From contig OV121088.1 in the NCBI GenBank assembly GCA_921293015.1, positions 27,937,645-28,001,644 on the forward strand: 64,000 bases of DNA. Direction: 5' to 3'. This DNA is from Phorcus lineatus. Lineage: Eukaryota > Mollusca > Gastropoda > Trochida > Trochidae. Numbering within the stretch: position 1 is the stretch's first letter; every line of letters starts with the position of its first letter. The notes under the pieces were generated by a model. It had not been told where the DNA came from. It did no database searches and was given only the letters and a program-made list of their open reading frames with translations. Positions 10,570-22,075 of this stretch are shown here, in pieces. The translations under genes were made by a program, and so were the position numbers.

Positions 10570-10679
10570 GAATAAGAGCCAAACACAAAGATTTTCCCAT
10601 CAGGTAATCCGAGGAAAATAATTAAGGCTAATAAAATCATTATTCCTGCTGTGCCTTTGGAGGGTAAGAACTACAAATT

Positions 10680-11130
10680 AATTTCTGTTTGTTTGCCATG
10701 AAACATGACTTAGACATTAACTCTTTACTGTAGTCATTTGAGCGTATATCGCCTAAACTATACATGTTACCTTCACTAAACTTGATACACATATCTACCA
10801 TGATCCCTATTTGTGCATTTTAAGGGTTAGGCGTACAAATAACTTTTTTTGCGGTTTCCATGGAAACATGACTTTAACAGTGGCTTTATGAAAATCATTG
10901 TATCTGCAGCATATCTCTTTACTGTATATGAGATCTACATCCAACTTTCATTTGTCAACCATAATCCCTAGATGTGCCTTTTAAATGTAAGACTTATATT
11001 TGAGTGTGTTGCCTGGAGCTTATCTCCCAAACTTTACAAGATATCTACATCAAATATCATCTCTTTCTGTGACCTATGATGGTGAAACCAAAAAGGAAAT
11101 TTTGTTTTGCGGTTTCAATGAAAACATGAC
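10680..11130. repeat. diverged tandem-like repeat with CCATGGAAAC-type cores
   Basis: The phrase (GCGGTTT)CCATGGAAACATGAC recurs in degraded form near 10693, 10855 and 11105, each followed by CTTTACTG/ATCTACATC-like text. It looks like an old long-period tandem repeat rather than a gene. Confidence 0.4.
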
Positions 11131-11949
11131 TAACAAAGTGACATCGAGGAAGTTGTGTCTTTAACACATCCCCTATACAATACATGAAAGCTTCACCATG
11201 AACAAATTGAAAGAAAAGAAACAATGATATTTCATTAAGATAAACAAACATCTTAACAACTGAATGTTTATTTTCGTCCAGATTTTGGTTATGTAACTAT
11301 AAAATTCTGCTTCTCCCGTGCATGGTAGAAGCCTGTAATGGAATGTTTTGAAGATTTTTTGAAGATTTGGAAAACAAAGTTCCTGAAGATAATTCATGCA
11401 TCGATTGTATACAATAGTTAGTGACAATCTAAAGAAATTATTTCTACATAAACTCTTACCTTAAATAATTGAGACTCTAGACTGGTAGCTATGAAAAGGT
11501 TCCTGTTTATATAACCTTATAACTCCAGCGTCAACCAAAAGGATCAACGTAGAGAAGCCAAGTGATACCACCTTTATTTTTATTTACCATGAATATTTGT
11601 CAATCGAATCTCTCTTAGCTGTGACGTTGTTGCTTAGTGGTTCCTTCGCTGCCAATCCAAGACCTTGATAATTGGTCGGTGCCATAATATTGGTTCATCT
11701 AACGTTGTAAAAGTGTCAACAGTTCGCGTTTGCTTATTTTTTGTTGCTTGATGGTGTTTTTGCACCTGGGATCAGTGGTGTGTATTATCGTATCTGATAG
11801 AGAAATGATTAGTTCAGTTTATCCGATAGACCCCGTTCATTTCCAGGTGTTCACGGCATTAAATGTGAGGATGGTCAATCAATCTTTATTCAGTACTGAA
11901 GAGGCCACAGGCCTGTAGTATATTACATGTCTCATGAGAAATAAGTCAA
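11131..11949. other. intergenic, nothing recognised
   Basis: AT-rich. Short open frames (11057-11251, 11173-11427, 11730-11918) show no domains. Confidence 0.4.
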
Positions 11950-12711
11950 TTATCAGTTATTTTCCAATACAATCTTTCTTCTTAACGCCATTGCAAAATA
12001 TATGTCCATCGCCAAATTCTGTAATAATAATGTGTTATTAGCTGTTAACAATGAAATTAAATTTCGTTCACTAGGATCTCTATAGTAATATGATTTGAGA
12101 TACTTTTTTCGTAGATCCGTATAGACAGGGCATATAAGTAGGAAATGTAATTCATTTTCTATATTATTTCTGTTACAAAGTTGATATGTTCTATTTTCTC
12201 TTGGCGCACCTGAATATCTACTAGTTGCAATGTATAATTCATGGGATGAGCAACGAAATCGGGATAGGGCTACTCCGAATTTTTTACATTAACTTTTGAT
12301 AAGTAGTTTTCAAAATATATATCAGACTTCCATTGATTATAGGGGTGGGATAGCGCAGTGGTTAGCGCGTTCGGCTTCGGATCAAGACGTCTGTGGTTCG
12401 ATTCCCGCCAGGGGCTCGGCAACTTTGTCTGCAGTAGAGGACTGTTCTACACACAGTCAGGTTTGGGTGCAATGCTACACTGAGTTTCAGCGTAGTACCA
12501 CCCATGGTTCGCTAGTTACAGCCGATGCTCGCAGGTTTCACCGCAATGCATAGCCACAATGGTGTTGCGGGCTTTCTCCCTGCAATAATACTAGCAGCCG
12601 CGATATAAGAGAAATGATCTTGAAAGCGGCGTTAAACCCCAACTCACTCACTCACTCCATTGATTATAAAATAAACATTTCGTTGAGGATGGTCAGTGAA
12701 ATCCCTACTAG
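11950..12711 (-). mobile_element. LINE fragment (RT C-terminal region), interrupted by a SINE
   Basis: On the minus strand, 12290-11955 encodes a C-terminal reverse-transcriptase tail: FGVALSRFRCSSHELY, then a Cys pair and ENELHFLLICPVYTDLRKKY, a pattern common at the end of non-LTR polyproteins. Just upstream, and in another frame, 12341-12290 and 12711-12669 continue it (WKSDIYFENYLSKVNVKN). The continuity is broken by a SINE at 12342-12655. Only the last part of the element survives; it is a fossil with at least one frame change. Confidence 0.6.
12342..12655 (+). mobile_element. tRNA-derived SINE, copy 1 (inside the LINE fossil)
   Basis: The head carries a pol III A box (TAGCGCAGTGGTTAGCGC) and B box (GGTTCGATTCCC) spaced as in a tRNA; the body follows; the tail is (ACTC)n. 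Flanking 13-bp duplications TCCATTGATTATA lie at 12329-12341 and 12656-12668. The tRNA-like part is not a working tRNA, because no acceptor stem closes. Three further copies lie at 23190, 28133 and 54989. Confidence 0.9.
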
Positions 12712-12738
12712 TCATCATCATCATCATCATCATCATCT
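12712..12738. repeat. (ATC)n microsatellite
   Basis: About nine CAT/ATC units in a row. Confidence 0.85.
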
Positions 12739-12869
12739 TTATTTCCTCCTTTTGGAGAGTATTGATACAAGAAATGAGGACAGTTGTAAGACATTTACAA
12801 TATCTGAAAGGGTAAGAGAAATGTTAAGAGGTTTACATAAAGAAATATGTTAGTGGGGGATTGGTTTCT

Positions 12870-15720
12870 TGATTGCTGCGCTGAAATTGTAGTTACCAAC
12901 CACAGCTATTGTCTCTGTTTACAAGTTCTCGCTGGTAAACGGCCATTACGTCCATGACAAAAACAGCACAAAGGTCTTTAAATGTGGAAGCAGTGTCATG
13001 GTCCAAATCTACTGGGCAAGCTCTTCCCATCAGGTACTGCAGCAGGGTCTCATTATCTGTGCTGTCAAGGCTCACCCATAGTTCTAGTGGAAACAAGTCT
13101 GTCACTGTTGTCCAGAATGCATCATACTTGTTTTGAAGATAACAGCATGATGTCACAATATGTCGAATGAGATCGTGATAGTTATTGTCACATAGCACAC
13201 ATTTGGATTCAGTGTTCTGTGGAATAGTAACCCATAGCTGAGCCATATGGGTATATTGCTTTACATAGAGTCTGTTCCTGGCTGATGTCCACACAGTTGC
13301 TGCTCCAGGAAGTTGATGCAACATTTTGAAGCGCCGGAAGTATTCATCTCCATCTATGCGAGCTGACCACTCTGCCGTGTATTTTCTTTGGATGTGTTGA
13401 TTTATTTTCCACTGATGCTTCGTTGGAATTTTGTCACAGTTAAGCTAGTTACTTAATGTGTCCTGCAAGTTGTATTCACAAAGAATATTATAATGTGTGG
13501 AATGAAGCCTTTTTGTGAGGCCTTATCTAATTGAAAAAAATTGAAATATTCTTCTATGAAATAGTTTCTTGGAAATGTTTTCTGGAGGTAGTAAGCTGAG
13601 CCTATGGAAGAACATAAGCTGTCGTTTATGTATCTCTTCTTTGATCGGAAGCCAGTTAATCATGCTCAGACACATGTCAGTTCTTGTTCGTGGTTGAAAC
13701 CACTGAAGAGTTTTGGCCATGTAGTGCCATGTTGTAGATAGCTGTCCGACGTTGTGTTGTGAGAGTTGCGTCCAAAGTTCGCATCCGTACAACATGCACG
13801 GCATTATGATCTTGTGAACAGTATTTGCTGATATCAACGGATTGACTCCTTTTGGTTTCAATCCTATTCCCATAAGAGCATGAAAGCAGGCTTTGGCTTT
13901 TTTGCAGCCGTGAGTCACAGCATCATCACTAGTTAGATGGTTATTCACTTGCATCCCTAAGTGGCGAGTGGAAAGTTCAATTGGTATACATTCATCAGTT
14001 ATGTGCCAATCTGTATTGGAAGTTCTTGGCTTCTCTCCAAAAAACAATAACATGACATTTTGATGGATTGAGTTCATACATCAACTTTCTGGTGTAAATG
14101 GAGACGATATCTAGCAAAGACTGGAGGGCACTTGGAGATAAAACTAACAATGTGACGTCATCTGCTAAGGTTGGATTGCCAAGATTAAGATCCATGATAG
14201 TCACACCATAGTTAGAATGTTGAAGCTGTCCAAGACGTTCATCTATGAATATGAGGTAAAGGATCGTGGTGAGGACTCCTTGTCGTACACCTTGTTCTAT
14301 AGGGATTGATCTTGATGTGGCGCCATTCACTGCGACTGAGCTACTGAGGTCTGTGTAAGCATTAAACAAAAGTTTCCATGAGAGTCCAGGGATCCCGATA
14401 TGATGTAGCTTTATAAAAAGGCCATTGTGCCATACAGTGTCAAAGGCACGTTTGTTATCTAGGAAAGCCGCATAGACTTTGCTACCAAATTCATTGTTGT
14501 AATAGATGGATGTTAGGTTGAATGCTGTAATTGTACAGCCAATGCCTCTTTGGTAGCCTTGCTGTTGCTGGTTTGGAAGCTGGATGTTATTTAGCTGTAT
14601 CCAGGTAATGAGCCTATTGTGGAGAAGATTCTCGAAGAGTTTGTAGATGACTGGAAGGAGTGTAATTGGTCTGTAGCTTGCTGGATCGTTCTTCGGTTTA
14701 TTTGGATTGGGACAATGATTTCAGCTTTGCATGTGTGAGGGATGTAACCTGATTTTCGCATGTCATTGAAGAGATCAACAAGATGTAATTGAAGGAAATG
14801 CCCACCATAAAGTAGATGTTCATTCTGTATTCTGTCATTACCTGCAGCTTTTGACTTTTGAGACTATGGATGAGGTTGTTAAGCTCTTGCACAGTCACTG
14901 GGTCATCGAGGCAATCTATATGCTGTGAAGAGTCTGATGCAAGAAGGTCGAGTATTTCAGAATTAGTTCTATGGTAGAATTCTTCATCAAAGTTTCTGTT
15001 TTTGAGGGGAGAGTGGACAGTATGATAGAAGTCAGCAAATGAGTTTGCTATCTCAGTTGGTTTCCAAACTTCTTCATTCTTTACCTTAAGGTGAAGACAA
15101 CCCTTAATTTGTTTTCCATGTCTTTTGTTTATCATTTTCCAAAAGAATCTAAGGTCACATTCGAAAGAATTCTCAAACTCTTGAAGTGATGATTCATTTA
15201 GTGACTTGATGGCACTGCGTTTTCTATTCCTGAAATCATTTTTAAGACGTTTGTAGGCGCGGAAACTGTCATGTTCAATACCTCGTGGACGACCTTCACT
15301 TATCTACAATCGTCGGGCATGTCGTTGGAGGGCATGAATATGTTTCAGCTCCTTGGACCAATAAGGTTTTGTGTGGGGATTAAATTGAGAGACTGGTAGG
15401 GTGGAATCACTTGCTTTCACAACACTTTCAACAATATTTTCATATTTTCCATCTATATGTCTATCAGTGTTCATATCTGCATTATTAACCCTTAAGCTAA
15501 AATTTACGGAGACTGTGTCTTCATATTCTTTGAGAATAATGCCATCACACCTTTTCAAAGAAACTTGGGGTGTCTCTGGTGAGATATCGGGGGTAGTGTC
15601 ATGATGAAGAATAAAGGAGATGGATAGTGGTAAATGATCTGACACACAGTTGAGATCATCCTCTGGATGTATGATAAAGTCCTTTAGATAACACACATGT
15701 TCTTCTGGTACTTATATATG
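12870..15720 (-). mobile_element. second non-LTR retrotransposon (LINE), decayed, 5'-truncated
   Basis: Read on the minus strand, pieces appear in proper order. First is the endonuclease end with NCVSDHLPLSISF (15696-15304). A linker follows (15135-14698), then RT core text such as AFDTVWHNGLF near 14440 and EQGVRQGVLTTILYLIFID with the active site LADD in place of YADD (14369-13995). RT thumb sequence comes next (14077-13523), and last a C-terminal Cys-rich domain KCVLCDNNYHDLIRHIVTSC (13324-12893). At least four frame changes separate the pieces, so it is not functional. Its sequence is clearly a different family from the LINE at 7650. Confidence 0.85.
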
Positions 15721-16129
15721 ATCAGGCATCAAGTGGGCAGGGAGATTTTACTATCATTGGCTATACATTGTAAATGTATGTTATTAAATAACAATGACTT
15801 CAAATTACCGAAACATTATCTAAGTAACTTAAAAGTAAATTAGAATAACTTCGTGAATTTATCAGCTAAGGCTTTGTTCTCGTGAGATATTGGAACAGAA
15901 TTAAAGTTTGCCACATGATTCCTTCCTAATCTATCGAGACGGTGCAATTCAATGATTATTGTATTTTTGTGATTTTGGAAAATTACGAAAATGAAGCGTA
16001 AAGCATCTTGTGATAATATTGCAGATACGTGATTGGTGTGAAGAAACATGTTTGTTTCCATGGAAACTGGTTCAGGAAAGAGGAGGAGTTGTTTGTCGTT
16101 GGCTGTTTATTTATAATGTTATATCAATT
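15721..16129. other. intergenic, nothing recognised
   Basis: No domain or repeat signature that I can support. Confidence 0.35.
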
Positions 16130-16770
16130 CTGTATATATACATGTATATGTATATCATGGACGACAATGATATATGGATATACAACTTCTTTATTACACA
16201 GTGGCGACGTTTCGGTATAGATCATTATGCCGTTATCAAGCATATGGGGAAATGATGGGTACAGTCATTATTTATATATGATATACATATAGCTAATTTA
16301 AAATTAAACAATACAAGGGGTAATATAACAATTAATGAGATCAAAGGGAATAGAATAACAGTTGAGATGGTGTGTGGATACCTGTACTGAGTGGTAGGGG
16401 GTAAGTTAATTGGCTATTAGGCTATTGGCTAGTAGCCTAGTTAGAAGGAGGGTGAAGCCAGGGTGAGTTGATAGGATTAATTATGGGCGGATTAAATGGT
16501 TGTAAGCAGATGGGATGAAATAGCCTTGATCTCTGTTCATGGAGGGCTTAAATCGAATAATGTGTATGGATTCGGCTAATTGGCGTTGAGCGTAATCATG
16601 TTTGCGAGTGTTTTGACTGTGTCCAAGTTGATGTTGTGTTATGGAAATTTCGTGATGTGTTCCGAAATGGCTGATTTTGCGTCGGTCATAGCTAATGTTG
16701 TACACCACACCTACATTAGAGCCAACGGTAGGAAACCCATTGCAAAACAACAACAGCCCATGAAGTTATT
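16130..16770 (-). mobile_element. Penelope-like element, 3' end (fossil)
   Basis: The minus-strand frame at 16753-16481 ends with a GIY-YIG endonuclease C-terminus typical of Penelope-like elements (QRQLAESIHIIRFKPSMNRD, then QGYFIPSAYNHLI). About 240 bases further along that strand, 16240-16206 carries the GAAACGTC signature and CGG/CCG stem of the hammerhead-like motif known from this group's terminal repeats. Only the 3' part remains; reverse transcriptase was not found here. It is an old, broken copy. Confidence 0.7.
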
Positions 16771-17220
16771 CTAATTTAATTGTCGTCGCATACGTAGCAA
16801 ACAATTTTTTTTTCTTGAGAGATGTTTTTTTAAAATTTGATTTAGCTAATGTGGTAACCTCCCTGGAGGATAAGGGTTACTTTGAATGCAGGTGCGCATT
16901 TGCAATTTGCTTGCCAATGCTTTTTTCTGTAAATGGCGAAACCTTCTCTGAAAGTTCATGGATACTCTGTTTCAAGAGGTGCCATATTAACAGGTATGAT
17001 AGATCCACCAGAGTCTTATGAATGTTTAGAAAATACAGTTAGTTAGAATTTGAGTTTTTCGCGAAAAAGGTTTCTGTTACACAGTTTATCATTTTTTAAA
17101 TATCGATGTTCATTGATTCTTATTTCATATATATATATCTTTTAGATTGGTACTTTCGTATACCACATCAATTAAAATGAGAAAAATCACAATCAAACGT
17201 CGACTCAAATTGCCAAATTG
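16771..17220. other. intergenic, nothing recognised
   Basis: AT-rich; the short open frame at 16815-17021 has no domain. Confidence 0.35.
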
Positions 17221-17233
17221 AAATTCGAAGTTC

Positions 17234-17304
17234 TCATTTGTTCATTTCATTTTGCTTGTTAACCAATCCGGTTCCTTCTTTTGGGAAATAAATATGTTTA
17301 AAAC
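17234..17304 (+). mobile_element. very short LINE 3'-end insertion (71 bp)
   Basis: Matches the last part of the 7650 LINE family: TTGCTTGTTAACCAATCCGG, then AATAAATATGTTTAAAA. It is flanked by perfect 13-bp duplications AAATTCGAAGTTC at 17221-17233 and 17305-17317. This is a severely 5'-truncated insertion. Confidence 0.75.
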
Positions 17305-17409
17305 AAATTCGAAGTTCAAACATCACTGTCGGGTATAACTACTCTATACCTTGATGCAAGCAAAGCAACGCTAGCTAAACGAATATGTTCCGGGTACCAC
17401 CTCTTTTGG

Positions 17410-19203
17410 TTTAAACATATTTTTATTCATATAAGAATCTGGTTCGGTAAACAAGCAAGTCTTTGCTTTTATGAATACCTCACCAGTACAAAACGTAATA
17501 AGCAAAGTTCACAAGAACGAGACAAATAAAGAGAACAAAATACAAGACAAATTCAACATGACTTAATATGTGTGGGTACAAAACTAGGTGACAAAACGCT
17601 TGCAGTTGCTTTTTATGATAATCAATTCATTTTACCTTTCAAATCGCTTGCTCTTGCAAATATATTGGTGTAATGATTCCAAGATTTTTTCATTTTCACT
17701 ACTGGTAGTTGATGGTAATCCGTATAACACTGTTTGGATGATGTGACCGTTTATGTAAAAGTAAGATTTATGTCTTATGTCTGTATAAAGTTTGCATATG
17801 AAAAGATAATGAATAATATCTTCATCATGATATCCACATGCGCATTCTACTAATGTACTAAGGAACAGGCTCATATGATAGAAAAATTACAATTAGATGC
17901 TCTCAGGACTATTTCAGGTGCTGTGAGAGGTACAAATCACGAAAAACTGTATTCTGAAACAGGCTATTGCTCGTTAGCTGAAAGGCGCCACTTTCACAAA
18001 TTATGTATGTTTTATAAAATGATAAATGGATTAACACCTCAATATTTATCTATATGGGTACCACCAAATGTTTCAAATATGAGTAGCTACAACTTACGAA
18101 ATTCGGAGAATCTACGATGTACTACCGGGCGTTTGTCTCACTTTAATAACTCTTTTCTCCCATCTACTGTTAAGGCTTGGAATTCGTTGGATTCAAATAT
18201 TAGAAATGCTAGGTCTCTGACACAATTTAAGAAGTGTGTTTCATTCGACAGAATCTTATCTCCAACATTTAAAAAGTATACATCTTACGGTCCGAGGCGA
18301 AGCCAAATTCTTCTCTGTCGTTTGCGCCTTGGTTGCAGCGACTTACGTTCTCATTTGTTTGATCGAGGCTTGTCAGAAAATCGTGTCTGTTCTTGTGGAA
18401 ACACTCGGGAGGACCCTCTTCACTATTTCTATCAATGCACGCTATTTGATATATTCAGATTAAATACTTTTTTATAAATAATATTAGCTTACAAACTATT
18501 TTAAGCGGCGACGAATCTTTGTCACAGAGCGAAAACGAAACTATAATTAAATCAGTTTATCATTACATAAATGAAACTAACCGGTTTTCATAGTTTCCCG
18601 TTTGAATTTAATTTTTCTTCGACCTCAAGTTTGGTATAAAAAAATTACATTAATTATAGACTGTTGTACTTGTGCAATTAATTTGCTTTTTTTTGGACAT
18701 GCGTAAAATGTATTTCCATATATGTACTTAAAACCTTATTTGTTATGTTTGTAAAAGGAGAAGCATTTATATAGGCTGCATTAGCCTGTTTGCTAATCCT
18801 TTTTCCTTTTTGTACATATAGAATGTTGTGTATTACATGTTTTATGGAAATAAAATACTGTTTAAATCACATGCGCATTCAGCGTTAGTCGATATAAATC
18901 TTTTGACTTTATCCGCATTTAGATCACTGCAGCCAAGCTTGAGGCGAGTGTGGACAATCTGACAAAATCTGCTACCGTAGTTTAAATCATGACTATTTAG
19001 TGATTCAGATCTTGTTAAAAGAGATTTGAATTCACTTATTGAATTGGCATTTGTAAGGTTGTCAGGTAAAGAGTTCCACATTTTAATTGTGTCTGGTAAG
19101 AATGAAATTTCATAGAGTTTTGTCCTACAGTTTATTGTTTGGAGCTTAAAACTATTTCTCAGGTTATATTGACTGTTTTCAGAGACAGTTTTAGGAACTT
19201 CCC
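17410..19203 (-). mobile_element. LINE copy of the 7650 family, split by a second LINE
   Basis: Minus-strand coding text resumes across the insert. Segment 19203-18881 reads VPKTVSENSQYNLRNS through NAECAC. Segment 17847-17632 continues CGYHDEDIIHYLFICKLY to CKSKRFER. Both align residue for residue with the C-terminal end of the LINE at 7650-9796. The 3' UTR runs to about 17410 and ends ATATGTTTAAACC on that strand. Only about the last 150 codons are present. It is interrupted at 17848-18867 by an opposite-strand LINE. Confidence 0.85.
17848..18867 (+). mobile_element. 5'-truncated LINE nested in the copy above
   Basis: Encodes QLDALRTISGAVRGTNHEKL and onwards (17875-18477), a relative of the same RT C-terminal region but clearly a different subfamily, ending RVCSCGNTREDPLHYFYQC. 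The 3' UTR finishes AATAAAATACTGTTTAAAT at 18867. The 13-bp sequence CACATGCGCATTC stands on both sides (17835-17847 and 18868-18880), and that sequence is part of the host LINE's own coding region. Insertion by target-primed reverse transcription is therefore directly visible. Confidence 0.88.
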
Positions 19204-19612
19204 CTTTTTCAATAGATGCCCCAACCACATTCATCAGAAATTTTTTGATACATCTACCGTTCGTATGTTTGTGACCTTAAACATTCACCAACCCCAATCG
19301 TTATTTTTTTTAATCAGTATACCGTGAAACGATAATCCATGCCCCCTCTCTCCTCACATTTTTTCAAATTCCACATTTCCTTGACTTTCCTTGTTTTCAG
19401 ATATAAGACTATCAGCATAACAATAAAAACTTATCTGTTGAAAATGATAGTTATGAATGATATAAAAAGTTATGCTGGTGAAGGCAATATATCTCGTAAT
19501 CATATTGTACATCATAGCATCTCGCTTTCACAGCTAGATAATTATACTTTCTATGATTCCCCGATAATGGATTGGTATGGATTAGGGGGGGGGGGAGACC
19601 ATTTAGGTTATG

Positions 19613-19618
<6 letters not shown>
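19204..19618. other. intergenic, nothing recognised
   Basis: Contains a G run (about 19587-19597). No gene supported. Confidence 0.35.
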
Positions 19619-19676
<58 letters not shown>

Positions 19677-19714
19677 AAAAAGACAAAATGAGTTCCTTTT
19701 CACACATACAAACA

Positions 19715-19749
<35 letters not shown>

Positions 19750-20010
19750 TAAATACATACACTTTTATACAAACACACATGAAATAAGTATTCATACTTA
19801 CACTTACATACAAATATACATATAAATTTACATACAAATTTACATACAAACATACATACAAACATACATACAAACAACACATAAAAACATACATACAAAC
19901 AGATATACAAACATACAAACAACACACAAAAACATACATACATACATACATACATACATACATACATACATACATACGTAGATACAAACATAAAATACAT
20001 GTATCGACAT
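19619..20010. repeat. compound microsatellite: (TA)n and (CATA)n
   Basis: (TA)n at about 19619-19673 and 19716-19746, then ACATACAAA/CATA-type repeats to about 20010. Long open frames across it on the minus strand (19700-20167, 19749-20063; runs of Cys-Met-Tyr-Val) are repeat artefacts. Confidence 0.85.
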
Positions 20011-20353
20011 ATATCAACACCTCTCGGGTGCTCATGCCGAAAAATACATTTACATCCATACAAAGGTATATTATTGTCTTATTTACAAACAAAGTAGAAT
20101 ATATTTCAGTACAATAAAAATATGAATGCATACATTCGTACAATTTTTTTATTTCAAATAACAACAATGTTTAACATTCATCCACTTTGGCACTGAGAAA
20201 GTACATTGTGTTATTGGTGATGTTATTAGATTATAAAGGGTCCAGTTTACGTAAAGTGATAATCGTTATCAATAACGTTACGATTGTTATAGCAGCGATA
20301 ACATCTTGTTTAATCGTGAATGAAAATATCATTAACAAATGCTGATGATCTCA

Positions 20354-20440
20354 CTAAAACGAAAATGAGTGTTACGAATTGCAAGGCAATCTTTTTTAAG
20401 CTAAAGAGGCAGTTCTAAAACAAACCTAACATGAATCCAT
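20354..20440 (+). repeat. unclassified dispersed repeat, copy 1 of 2
   Basis: Matches 53758-53852 with interspersed differences: CTAAAACGAA, AATTGCAAGGCAATCTTTTTTAA-like core, AGGCAGTTCT and AAACAAAC. No terminal repeats identified. Confidence 0.5.
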
Positions 20441-21213
20441 TCTCCTACCACAAATGATTAAAGGGTGTTCACAAAAAATGGCCAAAAACAGTTTTCGCCT
20501 CACTTTCTTCTACGACTACCGTTAAATGGTTTTAGTTATGAGGTGTTTGACCCTTTGAAGATAATGAAATTTGCACATATATATATTCATTCTGGAATAT
20601 TTGAGGCAAGAATGTTTTCTTACACACGTGCTACAGCACGTGTTTTTTCATTAAGGAGGTTATACTTCCGCCGACTAGCACGTCATGCGGCAGGACACGC
20701 CTCAGTGACCACGGGTCAGTTCAGTTCTGTTCACTGGTGCTAATTAGCTGGTGATTGGAAAAAGCCGTATTAAAGTTGTTTATAGGCCGATTTCGAAAAT
20801 TTAAACTCAAGTTACTGGCAAATTAGAATACGTATTTTATGAATCACGAAAGTTGCCATGGGTCATCTTTAAGTAAAATCTTATTTGATTTTGGCAATGG
20901 GTGTGATCCAGTTTGATGATTGAGTTGGCTTTCATGTGTCTCAACAGCTGCTGTATGTACCATTTACTCACTACGAAATGATTATTATCGGTTGTTATTT
21001 CTAAAATAATTACGTTTCATTGAGTGACAAATAGATCAGTGGTGTTGCGTGCAATATGCGGTTACAACCTGTAGCCGGTCCTTATTGACAACCGATTTTG
21101 GCATATTATTGTTTTTGTTTCAGTTGATGTGGAAAATATCCTTTCAATTTTCACCTTTTTATTGAAACATTACTTTTAAGCATAAAGCTGGTAATTTAAT
21201 AAAGCCTTTTTTG
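20441..21213. other. intergenic, nothing recognised
   Basis: Contains a small palindrome (ACGTGCTACAGCACGT near 20626). The frame at 20465-20743 has no domain. Confidence 0.35.
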
Positions 21214-21697
21214 AAGAGCCACTCCGTGATTTTCATAACATATTATTTACCTTTGATACGAACCTAAATGTCATATGTGGTGATATAAAATCAAAACATC
21301 TTAACTTTTTATGTCCCAAAGACATATATATGACAAATAGGGGGCCTACTGGTTTTCCATGAAAATCTAAAAACAGCCTTATAAATGCACAGAGATGTAG
21401 ATATCACGTCGAAAATACATGGATACTAGTTATATAACCTAACAAAAACAGTCAACTCCTAACTGCCCTCCTGGATGTTGTAGATAAGATTCCAAAATTA
21501 CGTTTGACTATTTGACGCACGCTGCTGTCCGGTTTTCGATCATAATTGCGATGTTCTACCTTCATGTCGTCACTGTAAAAAATCAATAAGCTTTAAAATG
21601 TGTCCTTTTCGGTAACAGTAGAAACTTCGCGCGATCTAATGACACCATTGATTAAGTTTGGCATATTTGACTCCAACAACTCATGGAGTGGCTCTTT
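21214..21697. mobile_element. MITE with AAGAGCCACTCCGTGA inverted ends, long form
   Basis: Left end AAGAGCCACTCCGTGA; right end TCATGGAGTGGCTCTT, its inverse with one mismatch. The internal part from about 21480 (AAAATTACGTTTGACTATTT, then GGTTTTCGATCATAATT) is shared with the copy at 42459-42731. About 210 extra bases (21268-21480) are present only here, so one copy is a deletion derivative or this one holds an insert. No transposase frame. Confidence 0.75.
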
Positions 21698-21827
21698 AAA
21701 ATTTGACAAATTTTACTCAACATACTCTGTGTCATTTTAGAAGTAACACCATAAATATTAAGGGTTTATCAAAGCTAAGTAAAACCGTCTTTTCCCGCAT
21801 GACTTTAAATTGCATCAGTCTCTATCA

Positions 21828-22075
21828 CTGGCTAATTTAACCCTTGATGCCATCCCGACAAACTTCCTGTTTTGAGTGCAGCGCCCTCTTCGGCAAAAAG
21901 CTGCAAATCTCACAGGAATTTTCACTGGACTATTAAATCCGTCACAGAAGCTGCAGAAGCCTGGACGAAAAGCTCAGCCTGTACAAAAAGCTCCGAAATA
22001 TTGGGGAATTGCAGCAAGGCCTATCTTAGTAAGTTACTAAGGCAAGAATGGCCATGCGTGGAAAGATGAATAAAA
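21828..22075 (+). repeat. unclassified interspersed repeat, copy 2 of 2
   Basis: Counterpart of 4447-4690: same block order (CTAATTTAACCCTTGATGCC, TGTTTTGAGTGC, CTCTTCGGCAAAAAG, TCACTGGACTATTAAATCC, GCCTGGACG, GGAAAGATGAATAAA). It sits about 130 bases after the MITE. Confidence 0.5.

Noticed and set aside
12342-12420. tRNA gene
   Set aside because: A and B boxes are present but the cloverleaf does not close and the same head occurs in four SINE copies with target duplications.
19700-20167. 155-codon minus-strand protein rich in Cys, Met, Tyr and Val
   Set aside because: Translation of the (CATA)n and (TA)n microsatellites.
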